From an uncultured Lachnospiraceae bacterium (GTDB taxonomy: Bacteria; Bacillota; Clostridia; Lachnospirales; Lachnospiraceae), in contig CAJTOO010000046.1 in NCBI GenBank assembly GCA_910577735.1, forward strand, positions 1-14,058: 14,058 bases of DNA, read 5' to 3'. Shown here piece by piece: positions 1 through 7,762 of this stretch (positions are counted from its first letter, which is position 1; each line of letters opens with the position of its first letter). Made by a program: the position numbers and the translations under genes. The notes beneath the pieces are model-generated. The model was given only the letters and a program-made list of their open reading frames with translations. It did not search any database and had not been told where the DNA came from.

Positions 1-198
1 TTATTTGCTATGCCCTTCATTTCTTGGCTGTCTTTTACTTATTTGTTTCAAACTTCCCCACTCCTCTCACGTATCAATCGAGCTTGCCAGATTTGTAATT
101 TTTCAAAGGATTTTACCCTTTTATTAACCTATATATTAAACCATTATCCTTAAAAGTCAAGCTTTGTATTCTGGTATCTGTTCTCCGGAGAGAACTTC

Positions 199-2136
199 TC
201 ACAGTACCGCATTGACTACCTCAAGGGCGATGTCATACGCGAAATCCTTGACCGCTTTCTCACAGAGTCTCAGCATCTTCTGATCTGACTCCGGCCTTTC
301 ATAACGCTTCAGCTCCCGTATCTTATACAGCGCAGTTTCCCCGTCAAAGTCATCCAGACGATCTGCCAGTTCATGTAGTGCCATTCTCCAATCATCCTCT
401 GTGATTTTCTCAATCTCTGTCACCTCTTGCGTCTCATTCCTGACTTCCTGCTTCTCCTCATCGTCCAGATAAATTTTAAGACTGTTTCTCATAGCGCTCA
501 TCATGCTGAAAAGAATGGGAGAACGCACCGTCACATCCTCAAGCTGTCCGGCTTTCGCCATCTTCTCCAGTTCAAACGCCTCATCGGCCAGATCATCGGC
601 ACCCACATTCCTGGCATTCCCCTTCAGGGAATGTACAATGATCATATACCCCGGCATATCTCCCTTTTTCAGGAAGTCTTTCAGCGCTTCTTCCTTCTCC
701 TGTAAGATGGAATGGAAGTCCTGAAGCACCTTGCCGTAGAGTGCCTTGTCACCGCCCATATATTTAAGACCATTACGGATATTAAATCCCATCAGATACA
801 GCTGGCTTTCCCTGATACTCAGTTCATTTGCCACCTCTTCCACTCCATATGCGTCGTTAATTTCCCTGTTGTGGGTAAGATACACCACATTACTGGGCAG
901 ATATTCAATCAGCATATTCTCGAATTTATCCGCATCGATGGGCTTAGTCAGATAATCCTGAAATCCCTCTTTGAGATAAAGTTCCCTGGCTCCTGCCACC
1001 GCATTGGCCGTCAGCGCAATCACCGGAATATCCCTTGAAGGGTTCCCTTCAAGGGCCCTGATCGCATGCAGGGTCTGTACCCCATCCATCACCGGCATCA
1101 TATGATCCATACAGATGACATGATAGGTCTTTCGTTTGATCAGTTCCAGACATTCCTCCCCGCTAGATGCCACATCAATCTGCAGCCTGGTTCCTTTCAG
1201 AAGCCCTTGTGCTACCGCCAGATTCATGGAATTGTCATCCACGATCAGAATCCTTCCCATGGGGGCTATAAATTTCTCATGATAGTCCTCTATGCTGCGC
1301 AGGCTCTCCCGGTACTGTTTCTCGAAATTCCCAAGAGGTGCCCTGTCCATCACCTTCTGCCTGATTTTAAAGGAAAAAGCCGATCCTTTTCCATAGACAC
1401 TCTGTACGCTGAGTTCCCCGCCCATCATCTCCACCAGCCGCTTCGTGATTGCAAGGCCCAGTCCGGTTCTGTCATCTTTACTCCTGACCGCAGAATCCAT
1501 ACGCTGAAAAGCCTTGAATATCTTGGGAATATCCTCTTCCTTGATACCGATGCCCGTATCCTTTACGATCACATCCAGCTCTATTTCATCTTCCCCGGCT
1601 TCCTTCCATGCAAGATACAGCGTCACCCTGCCCTTCTGCGTATATTTCACCGCATTGGACAGGAGGTTGCTGATGATCTGGCGAATATGAATCTCATCTC
1701 CCTGCAGTTTATAAGGTATATCCTGTGCAATATTCAGCTGCAGATCCAGTTTCTTTTTACGAAGCTGCACAGAAATACTGTTAATGAGATCATTTAACAG
1801 GGAACTGACATCATAAATGCCCTCATTTAACTGCAGCTTATCTGCTTCCAGTTTCGAGAAATCCAGAATATCACTGACCAGTGTCAGCAGAATATTTCCT
1901 GCCTGTCTGATATCCCGTGCATACTCTTTGATTGCTTCTTCCTGACTCTCCCTTATGATCAGCTCATTTAAACCAAGAATCGTGTTGATCGGCGTCCTGA
2001 GCTCATGCGACATATTGGCCAGGAAAATATCTCTGGCCCCTTCTGCCTTCTCCGCCGCCCCAAGAGCCGCTTCCAGTTCTACATTTTTCTGCTGCAGTTG
2101 TTCCTTCACTGTCGGTTTCTTTGCTTCCTGCCCCAT
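199..2136 (-). CDS. Soluble hybrid sensor histidine kinase / response regulator with HPt domain
   Basis: A multi-step phosphorelay protein of 645 residues. Visible in order: a short charged coiled-coil stretch (about 8-35), a HisKA dimerisation/phosphoacceptor helix with H-box SHELRTP (His44), an HATPase_c domain with N-box (Asn157, Asn161), G1 DTGIGI (193-198) and G2 GLGLAI (225-230), a receiver domain (about 294-412) with acidic pair Asp300/Asp301, phosphoacceptor Asp344, Thr376 and Lys398, and an HPt domain with HSLKGNARNVGA (His502). A helical tail of about 65 residues (580-645) follows; I do not recognise it. There is no transmembrane segment, PAS, GAF or periplasmic sensor. The start is supported by GGAAGG upstream and an in-frame TAA eight codons before the ATG, so a longer sensor-bearing form is not encoded here. 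All phosphotransfer residues are intact, so it is probably active. The signal and the partner regulator are unknown; no DNA-binding regulator is adjacent. It ends three bases before a short hairpin that lacks a U-tract. Confidence 0.95.
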   Translation of the reverse strand: MGQEAKKPTVKEQLQQKNVELEAALGAAEKAEGARDIFLANMSHELRTPINTILGLNELIIRESQEEAIKEYARDIRQAGNILLTLVSDILDFSKLEADKLQLNEGIYDVSSLLNDLINSISVQLRKKKLDLQLNIAQDIPYKLQGDEIHIRQIISNLLSNAVKYTQKGRVTLYLAWKEAGEDEIELDVIVKDTGIGIKEEDIPKIFKAFQRMDSAVRSKDDRTGLGLAITKRLVEMMGGELSVQSVYGKGSAFSFKIRQKVMDRAPLGNFEKQYRESLRSIEDYHEKFIAPMGRILIVDDNSMNLAVAQGLLKGTRLQIDVASSGEECLELIKRKTYHVICMDHMMPVMDGVQTLHAIRALEGNPSRDIPVIALTANAVAGARELYLKEGFQDYLTKPIDADKFENMLIEYLPSNVVYLTHNREINDAYGVEEVANELSIRESQLYLMGFNIRNGLKYMGGDKALYGKVLQDFHSILQEKEEALKDFLKKGDMPGYMIIVHSLKGNARNVGADDLADEAFELEKMAKAGQLEDVTVRSPILFSMMSAMRNSLKIYLDDEEKQEVRNETQEVTEIEKITEDDWRMALHELADRLDDFDGETALYKIRELKRYERPESDQKMLRLCEKAVKDFAYDIALEVVNAVL

Positions 2137-2302
2137 ACCGATGTACCTTCCTTAATCATAATTCATACCCCGTTAACTTTTGACCTTTTACTTTTATTCT
2201 CTAAATTATTATTGATCTTTCATTCTTATTTTTCTCTTTACTATCCTATTATCGCTTTTCTTTTATGGTTTGCTGTTTGATTTATCATTTTAAAGTTCTA
2301 TA

Positions 2303-2797
2303 TTATTTATTTTTTCGTTCATATTTCAGAAAGCGATAGGGAATGTCAAAATATGTCTGTTCCTCACTGTCCGCTGTGATCTCCCACTCCTCATCCTTAT
2401 CCAGATCCGGGAAATAGGCATCTGCCTCATACTCATGGTCAATCTTTGTCACATGCATCACATCACAATAAGGAAGCATCATACGATAGACACTCTCTCC
2501 GCCAATAATATAAATATCTTCCTGAGGATACTTTGCCAGTTCTTTCAGCAGTTCCTCCTTACTGTGTACGATGATGGCACCCTTCACCCTGTAATCCGGG
2601 TTGGTGGACAGAATGATATTGGTCCTATTGGCTAACGGCATCCCCTGCGGAAATGTCTCAAGAGTCTTTCTGCCAAGCACTACCACCTTACCCGTGGTTT
2701 CCCGTCTGAAATTTTTGTGATCTGCCGGGATGCTTACTAACAGGCTGTTCTTACAGCCAATCGCCCAGTTATTGTCTACCGCTACAATTCCGTTCAT
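2303..2797 (-). CDS. dfrA: Dihydrofolate reductase
   Basis: Reduces dihydrofolate to tetrahydrofolate with NADPH in the cytoplasm, replenishing the folate oxidised by thymidylate synthase. The 164 residues match the usual DHFR length of about 160. Visible landmarks are the N-terminal strand and Met20-type loop (GIVAVDNNWAIG), the proton-donating acid Asp26 in PADHKNF, the NADPH-binding GRKT at 42-45, the second glycine pair IIGG (97-100) ahead of helix F, and Thr117 in the HVTKID strand. The ATG is preceded by GGGAGGG at close spacing. It lies 33 bases downstream of thyA on the same strand, a common pairing, and is presumably co-transcribed with it and the beta-CASP gene. No resistance-type insertion is seen. 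The symbol folA would be equally valid. Confidence 0.96.
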   Translation of the reverse strand: MNGIVAVDNNWAIGCKNSLLVSIPADHKNFRRETTGKVVVLGRKTLETFPQGMPLANRTNIILSTNPDYRVKGAIIVHSKEELLKELAKYPQEDIYIIGGESVYRMMLPYCDVMHVTKIDHEYEADAYFPDLDKDEEWEITADSEEQTYFDIPYRFLKYERKNK

Positions 2798-2830
2798 AGT
2801 CCCTCCCTGTTGCCTGCTTATCTTTCCCTA

Positions 2831-3679
2831 CTAGACAGCCACCGGAATATTCTCTATCTGCGGCCCTGCCATGTAATTTTCCACCTTCACATCGTTTCTG
2901 GTAAACTGATAAAAATCCCTGATCTCCGGATTCAGCCAGAACACAGGCGCATCATAGACCGGTCTCTCAATCATCTCCCTGATGATAGGAATGTGTCTGT
3001 CATAGATATGGGCGTCCGCAATCACATGCACAAGTTCACCCGCCTCCATATCACAGACCTGCGCCAGCATATGCAGGAGTACCGCATATTGCACCACATT
3101 CCAGTTATTGGCTGTCAGCACATCCTGGGAGCGCTGATTGAGAATACCATTGAGCGTCAGCTTTTCATGGCCCTTTTTCTGCGTCACATTAAAAGTCATA
3201 CTGTAGGCACAAGGATACAGATTCATCTCATGAAGATCCTGATGCACATAGATGTTGGTCATGATACGCCGGCTGTAAGGATTATGCTTCAAGTCATAGA
3301 TCACTCTGTCTACCTGATCCATCATCCCCTCTTTATATTGATGCTTCACACCCATCTGGTACCCATACGCTTTACCGATAGAGCCGTTCTCGTCTGCCCA
3401 TGCATCCCAGATGTGGCTGTGAAGGTCATGGATGTTATTGGATTTCTGCTGCCAGATCCAGAGCATTTCGTCGGTGGCGCTCTTGAGCGCCGTCTTTCTG
3501 AGCGTCATGATCGGAAACTCTTTGGACAGATCATAACGGTTCACAACCCCAAAAACTTTCACCGTATAAGCGCTTTCACCGTCCGGCCAGTGAGGTCTTA
3601 CCTTCTCCCCTTCCGTGCTGGTTCCATTCTCCAGAATGTTCCTGCACATGTTAATAAAAATCTGATCTGCCATACTCAT
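2831..3679 (-). CDS. thyA: Thymidylate synthase (ThyA type)
   Basis: Converts dUMP to dTMP using methylene-tetrahydrofolate, releasing dihydrofolate for the adjacent reductase. The open frame runs further upstream into the beta-CASP gene, but the ATG at 3679 has GGGAG at seven bases' spacing and clears that gene's stop, giving 282 residues. Catalytic Cys157 sits in LYPCAYSM; the NQRSQD motif (181-186) supplies the phosphate-binding Arg183 and Ser184 and the conserved Asp186. Asn194, the DAHIYDRH motif (His224, Tyr226), the active-site Glu71 in EMLWIWQ, Trp91/Trp94 in IWDAWADENG and the arginine pair Arg137/Arg138 from the partner subunit are present. The residue after the catalytic cysteine, His in E. 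coli ThyA, is Ala here. The overall pattern recalls the B. subtilis/phage phi3T ThyA branch more than E. coli (from memory). The ending PVAV fits the family's conserved C-terminus. Confidence 0.95.
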   Translation of the reverse strand: MSMADQIFINMCRNILENGTSTEGEKVRPHWPDGESAYTVKVFGVVNRYDLSKEFPIMTLRKTALKSATDEMLWIWQQKSNNIHDLHSHIWDAWADENGSIGKAYGYQMGVKHQYKEGMMDQVDRVIYDLKHNPYSRRIMTNIYVHQDLHEMNLYPCAYSMTFNVTQKKGHEKLTLNGILNQRSQDVLTANNWNVVQYAVLLHMLAQVCDMEAGELVHVIADAHIYDRHIPIIREMIERPVYDAPVFWLNPEIRDFYQFTRNDVKVENYMAGPQIENIPVAV

Positions 3680-3713
3680 GTCCGTTCTCCCGTTTCTTTC
3701 TGTATCCTGATGA

Positions 3714-5312
3714 TTACATATCCCACTTATCACACAATGAATTAATCTGATCAGCAAACCGCGCCAGATCCTTATTGGCTGCGCCCTCATTCTTATGGAT
3801 GATTGCCATGAGTCGCTGGCCGCTGGCTAGCAGTCTTGCAAAGACACTGGAAATTCCATGTGCTTTCTTCTTCACTGCCGCGGGCTGTGCCTCATAAATA
3901 AACTCACCGCTCACCAAATCGAATCTGGTACCGCTGTAAGGTGCATAAGCATCCATCTTATGCTCCACTTTCAGACATTCCGTAAAGAGTGTGGACACAC
4001 TGTCCTCACCATGTACTACGAACACCTTCCTCGGCATTTCCTGAAAGCCTTTGATCCAGTTCAGCAGACCGTTCTTATCCGCATGGCCGCTCATACCCAC
4101 CAATTTCCTGATCTCTGCCCTGATTTCAATCTGCTCCCCGAAAAGTTTCACCTCTTTGGTTCCCTCCACAATCATTCTGCCAAGGGTTCCCACTGCCTGA
4201 TATCCCACAAAGAGAATGGTACACTCCGGCCTCCACAGATTATGTTTCAGGTGATGCCTGATTCGTCCCGCCTCACACATACCGGAAGCCGATATGATGA
4301 CCTTGGGCGTATTTTCAAAGTTTATGGCCCTGGACTCGTCGCTGGTAATCGCGAGCCGAAGTCCCGGAAAAGCAATGGGGTTGATTCCCTGTCTGACTAA
4401 CGCCATCGCTTCCTCGTCAAAGCAGTCCTCCTCGTTTTTCTGGAAAATCCCGGTCGCCTCCACCGCCAGCGGACTGTCCACATACACAGGGAACCCCTCG
4501 TGTCCCTTTACCAGTCTGCCCGCCTTAATCTGCCTTAGGAAATATAAGAGTTCCTGTGTCCTGCCCACTGCAAAGGAAGGAATCACCACATTGCCTCCCC
4601 TGTCAAAAGTGGTCTGCAATATCTTCGTCAGTTCTCCTATGTAATCAACTCTCTCCTCTGCATGAAGCCTGTCGCCGTATGTGGATTCCATCACCACATA
4701 ATCTGCAGTGTCCGTATTCTTTGGATCCTTGATCAATGGATGATCGCTGTTACCAATATCACCGGAGAACACAATCTTCTTCGTCACATCATGCTCTGTG
4801 GCCCACACCTCGATACTGGAGGAACCCAAAAGATGCCCGATATCTGTAAAACGAATCCTGACACCCTCACAGACTTCCACATCTTTCTCATAGTCACAGG
4901 GGACAAGACACTTGATGGCCCCGTCAGCATCCTCCATCGTAAAGAGCGGCTCCACCAGCTCATTCTCCGCGCTTCTCTTGGCTTTACGGTTCTTCCACTC
5001 TGCCTCCTGCATATGAATATGCGCACAGTCACGAAGCATGATGCTGCACAGATCGCAGGTGGCCTCTGTGGCGTAAATCCCGCCCCTGAACCCCCTGGCA
5101 TACAGAAGCGGCAAAAGCCCGGAATGGTCTATGTGCGCATGTGTCAGAAACACATAGTCGATCAAAGCTGCTTCCACCGGCAGTTCACAGTTCTCAAACA
5201 CCTTGACTCCCTGCTCCATGCCATAATCCACCAGAATGTTTCTGTCTCCCACACGCAGATAATGACAACTGCCTGTAACCTCGTGATCGGCCCCAATAAA
5301 CATTAATTCCAT
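3714..5312 (-). CDS. MBL-fold / beta-CASP hydrolase, probable ribonuclease
   Basis: A 532-residue metallo-beta-lactamase-fold protein with a beta-CASP insertion and RNA-metabolising C-terminal motifs, the architecture of CPSF73/YSH1-like ribonucleases. Metal ligands seen: HAHIDH (58-63), His160 in IGHLLGSSS, Asp185 in FSGDIG, and the beta-CASP/RMMBL histidines in GMSGHADK (His410) and VVHGE (His434). The conserved ESTYGDR (209-215), SFAVGRTQELL (246-256), VDSPLA (278-283) and ASGMCEAGRIRHHL (342-355) segments are typical. The last 50 residues are helical and poorly conserved to my eye. A TTG start 11 codons upstream is possible, but the ATG at 5312 has GGAG six bases away and begins with the strand expected for the fold. 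It starts the set beta-CASP-thyA-dfrA, with 34 bases to thyA. The RNA substrate is not evident, and no link to thymidylate synthesis is known to me. Confidence 0.92.
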   Translation of the reverse strand: MELMFIGADHEVTGSCHYLRVGDRNILVDYGMEQGVKVFENCELPVEAALIDYVFLTHAHIDHSGLLPLLYARGFRGGIYATEATCDLCSIMLRDCAHIHMQEAEWKNRKAKRSAENELVEPLFTMEDADGAIKCLVPCDYEKDVEVCEGVRIRFTDIGHLLGSSSIEVWATEHDVTKKIVFSGDIGNSDHPLIKDPKNTDTADYVVMESTYGDRLHAEERVDYIGELTKILQTTFDRGGNVVIPSFAVGRTQELLYFLRQIKAGRLVKGHEGFPVYVDSPLAVEATGIFQKNEEDCFDEEAMALVRQGINPIAFPGLRLAITSDESRAINFENTPKVIISASGMCEAGRIRHHLKHNLWRPECTILFVGYQAVGTLGRMIVEGTKEVKLFGEQIEIRAEIRKLVGMSGHADKNGLLNWIKGFQEMPRKVFVVHGEDSVSTLFTECLKVEHKMDAYAPYSGTRFDLVSGEFIYEAQPAAVKKKAHGISSVFARLLASGQRLMAIIHKNEGAANKDLARFADQINSLCDKWDM

Positions 5313-5366
5313 AAGATTCTCCATACCCTCCCAGTGATTTTTCAATACAGTTTCCTATTATTATAT

Positions 5367-5395
5367 ATCATACCATTTTTTACAGGTGGCGTAAA
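5367..5395 (-). promoter_or_regulatory. Likely sigma-A promoter for the beta-CASP-thyA-dfrA set
   Basis: On the minus strand, TTTACG (5390-5395) and TATGAT (5367-5372) are separated by 17 bases. They match the consensus at four and five of six positions. A start near 5360 would give a leader of about 48 bases before the ATG at 5312. A second -10-like TATAAT overlaps just downstream (5363-5368 region) but has no -35 at the right distance. Confidence 0.45.
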
Positions 5396-5423
5396 TCTTT
5401 TCGGGCATTTCTTTGTCCGTATG

Positions 5424-5594
5424 CTTCTTTACTTTCACTTTCTTACTCTGGACTTCTTTGCCTAGACTTCCTTTCTTGTACTTTCTTACCTGGACTTCTT
5501 TGCCTGGACTTTCTTTCTTGTACTTTCTTACTCTGAACTTCCTTTCTTGTACTTTCTTACCTGGACTTCTTTACTTGCACTTCTTAACTCTTGG
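5424..5594. repeat. Degenerate 14-bp tandem repeat, about 12 units, with 42-bp higher-order period
   Basis: Twelve head-to-tail units start at 5424, 5438, 5453, 5467, 5481, 5495, 5509, 5523, 5538, 5552, 5566 and 5580. Each resembles CTTCTTTNCNTGNA on the plus strand; most are exactly 14 bases and the units at 5438 and 5523 are 15. Three sub-types alternate (CTTTCTTACCTGGA, CTTCTTTGCCTGGA, CTTCCTTTCTTGTA), giving a 42-43-base super-period. One middle unit is missing between 5523 and 5552, where the spacing drops to 29. The array fills the gap between the cotH stop and the promoter of the beta-CASP gene. The minus strand, which would be the cotH 3' untranslated RNA, is almost pure purine with repeated AAGAAAG. 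A plus-strand frame crosses it, but I see no start context or family match. Confidence 0.9.
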
Positions 5595-5611
5595 GCGTCT
5601 CCTGCTGCGTG

Positions 5612-7534
5612 CTACTCTTCAGCGGCAATATGGCTTCTGCCATAGACAGTGATATCCCCGCAGACAGGTTCTGTGCTGTCAAACAGTTCTCCCTCCGATG
5701 TATACCATCCATCGAATACCCTTTCCCCGCTTCGGCTTCCCGGCTCCCCAATGGGCACACTCTGCAAAGCCTCTCCCTTTATCACGCTCACATAGGTATC
5801 CCGAAAATATTCTTCGGCAACAAAATGCACTGTACACAGTTCTCTCCCCTCTATCCATATCTCATCCAGGAAGTCTTTGCGTTCTGTTAAAAAGGTGCGG
5901 ATCGGCTGTATTTCCTGTCCCCAGTCAATACTTCCTTCCCCATAAATCTCTTTCCATCTGATTCTGTCCATCTCTGCTGAGGCATGTATCTCAGACACAT
6001 ACTCATCAATCTTCTCGTTGCCAATCACCAGAATATAATCTGAGAAAAACTCTTCATAACACGCCGCTACCATCTGCCTGTATTCAGGCTGGTTATACAA
6101 ATGCCAAAAAAGCGTTGTACTGTTGTCACGCTGTGTCAGATAGCACAAATCTCTTGTGGTGCCGTCAAGCCCATATAATCTGGCATAGGCTTTATCATAA
6201 TCCCACACAGGTCCGGCAAACAGCCTGGTACTGACAGCGTCCTGTGGTTTATAAAAAAACGAACTGGTAGCGCCGCCGCCCTTATTTTTACATAATTCTT
6301 CTACCACATATTTCATGGCAAATGATTCTACATCAATATAGTCAAGATAGCTCTTGCCCGTTTCCGGATTCATGCCGCCCCCGGAAACCACAGCCTGCTC
6401 CATCTCCTCCACCAGACTGCTGATATAATCCACCTGTGCAGCGGATGCGAATTTCGGGCTCTTGACTGTATACTGATCATGCAGCGTCTGTGTCTGGAAG
6501 CCGCTGACCTCATTAGAATACTTTTCCGACACATCCCGTTCCAACAGATAGCCCCCTGACGAGTCAATCGGCTCTTTATCCAGTATCGCGCCCTTTCTTT
6601 CCCCCGTCCCGACCTGCTCATAAAACCGCTCATTATCCTGTATCCCTTTATTGAGTTTCTTGTTACTTTCACCCAGATCCGTAATCGGTATCCGCTCTGC
6701 ATCAATCTCGACCTTCTCACAAAGTTGATACATACCATGGTATTTATCATTCACATACAGATCAATGTACCGGGACTCCGGCGACCCTTCCATTCCAGCC
6801 GCAATCGCCATCTCATAGGTAATCTTATTGCGCACATACGCTCTGTCTTCCACGTTGCTCAACAATATCCAGTTATCAGCGCTTCCCATATCGAACAGAT
6901 TCGTCCGGTTCTTCAATCTGATACCATAAGATTTCTTGGGATATGCCCAGGTGGAATTTCCTCTTCCCGAAATCCGGTCCAATCTGTCCGCACACACAAC
7001 ACTCCCGCCAGCATCAAACAGGACGATTCTGCCGCCCTCCTCATAGTTCTTATCCGCATCCAGCATCTCCATGGAGCCGCTCTCGGTCTTCAGAAACATT
7101 GCCGGAAGATTTGCCGAATGCATGATCATCATCTTTTGCTCCGCAATCTTTACCCCATCATCATTCACGAAGCACATGGCGTATACCTGTTCATACGCAA
7201 GCGCACTGATATTGGCACCGCTTTTTAATACAATCTCCTCTCCCCCGCTGGTAAAAACTGCCCTGTGTGCACCCACATAAGAAATATGCACATCGCCTGC
7301 ATTCGCATAAGAGGGCAAAAACAGATAGCCGATCTGCTGCGCTTCATCCCAAAAACAACGAATCACCTGTTCCGACATGCTGTTTTCAATGATAAAACAA
7401 AGGCTTTCCATGCAGTCCCCTTCCTGCCTTGTTCTGTCATAGCGGTATTTCTCCATGCCCACAGTCAAAAGCACCAACAGCAGTAGTGCGACCAGAATTT
7501 TAACCATTTTTCGTCTTTTTATCAAATACCGCAT
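5612..7534 (-). CDS. Membrane-anchored CotH-family protein kinase with C-terminal B-repeat-like domain
   Basis: A 640-residue CotH-kinase-family protein; in Bacillus, CotH phosphorylates spore-coat proteins. The N-terminus is basic then hydrophobic (11-26) without a lipobox, so it is probably an uncleaved signal anchor with the rest outside the membrane. Residues 60-150 form a beta-rich N-terminal region often found before Clostridial CotH domains. The kinase part has the RGNSTW..PKKSYGIRL nucleotide-binding motif (191-207), NWILLSNVEDRAYVRNK (221-237), GMYQLCEKVEI (267-277) and the metal-binding GPVWDYDKAY (441-450). The last 50 residues (VFDGWYTSEGELF...GDITVYGRS) read like one Listeria-Bacteroides/InlB B-type repeat, suggesting wall or surface attachment. 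The ATG has AAGGGG upstream. It is divergent from the ytaF-like gene, and a sporulation role is plausible but not proven; CotH-like proteins also occur outside spores. The substrate is unknown. Confidence 0.9.
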   Translation of the reverse strand: MRYLIKRRKMVKILVALLLLVLLTVGMEKYRYDRTRQEGDCMESLCFIIENSMSEQVIRCFWDEAQQIGYLFLPSYANAGDVHISYVGAHRAVFTSGGEEIVLKSGANISALAYEQVYAMCFVNDDGVKIAEQKMMIMHSANLPAMFLKTESGSMEMLDADKNYEEGGRIVLFDAGGSVVCADRLDRISGRGNSTWAYPKKSYGIRLKNRTNLFDMGSADNWILLSNVEDRAYVRNKITYEMAIAAGMEGSPESRYIDLYVNDKYHGMYQLCEKVEIDAERIPITDLGESNKKLNKGIQDNERFYEQVGTGERKGAILDKEPIDSSGGYLLERDVSEKYSNEVSGFQTQTLHDQYTVKSPKFASAAQVDYISSLVEEMEQAVVSGGGMNPETGKSYLDYIDVESFAMKYVVEELCKNKGGGATSSFFYKPQDAVSTRLFAGPVWDYDKAYARLYGLDGTTRDLCYLTQRDNSTTLFWHLYNQPEYRQMVAACYEEFFSDYILVIGNEKIDEYVSEIHASAEMDRIRWKEIYGEGSIDWGQEIQPIRTFLTERKDFLDEIWIEGRELCTVHFVAEEYFRDTYVSVIKGEALQSVPIGEPGSRSGERVFDGWYTSEGELFDSTEPVCGDITVYGRSHIAAEE

Positions 7535-7598
7535 AGCAACTTTTCATCCCCTTAGTACGACCATTCACACATCTTTTGCGTTACCAAAATATTTTACT

Positions 7599-7627
7599 AT
7601 TATACAGTTTTTATAAGACAAATACAA
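7599..7627 (-). promoter_or_regulatory. Likely promoter of the cotH-family gene
   Basis: A perfect TATAAT on the minus strand (7599-7604) has TTGTAT (7622-7627) 17 bases upstream. The -35 matches at only three positions. A start near 7592 gives a leader of about 58 bases to the ATG at 7534. Confidence 0.5.
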
Positions 7628-7723
7628 GCTGGTCACCAACCTTCCTGTCCTGCATTAACTTCCGCTATGGGAATCCGGCCGGAGAGGACGCCAAAATTTG
7701 TTATGTCGTTTACGATGCTTCCC

Positions 7724-7731
7724 CATACAAT
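7724..7731 (+). promoter_or_regulatory. Sigma-E-like -10 element ahead of the ytaF-like gene
   Basis: CATACAAT is identical to the -10 consensus of the mother-cell sporulation factor sigma-E of Bacillus. A transcript starting about eight bases on would leave a leader near 23 bases, with AAGGTG placed correctly before the ATG at 7763. The -35 region (around 7700-7709, TTATGTC/TGTCGTT) matches the sigma-E consensus poorly, so this rests on the -10 box, the spacing to the gene and the sporulation association of the family. Confidence 0.4.
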
Positions 7732-7762
7732 AAAGTAAAAACATGTGTAAGGTGAATCATCC

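Noticed and set aside
180..195. Hairpin GTTCTC-CGGA-GAGAAC just after the hybrid kinase stop
   Set aside because: Only six base pairs and no U-run on the minus strand, so it does not qualify as an intrinsic terminator.
1..198. Short open frames in the first 198 bases on both strands
   Set aside because: About 40-47 codons, no start with a ribosome site, no recognisable product; treated as non-coding.
2810..3745. Long plus-strand open frame opposite thyA
   Set aside because: His/Ile-rich antisense shadow of the conserved thyA gene with no family resemblance.
5413..5652. Plus-strand frame of 79 codons across the tandem repeat with repeated FLYFLT-like peptide
   Set aside because: The repetitive peptide is a by-product of the 14-bp repeat; no Shine-Dalgarno site, and its end runs into the cotH coding region.
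7674..7683. Ten-base palindrome TCCGGCCGGA between cotH and ytaF
   Set aside because: Not followed by a U-run and no second copy seen; no function can be supported.
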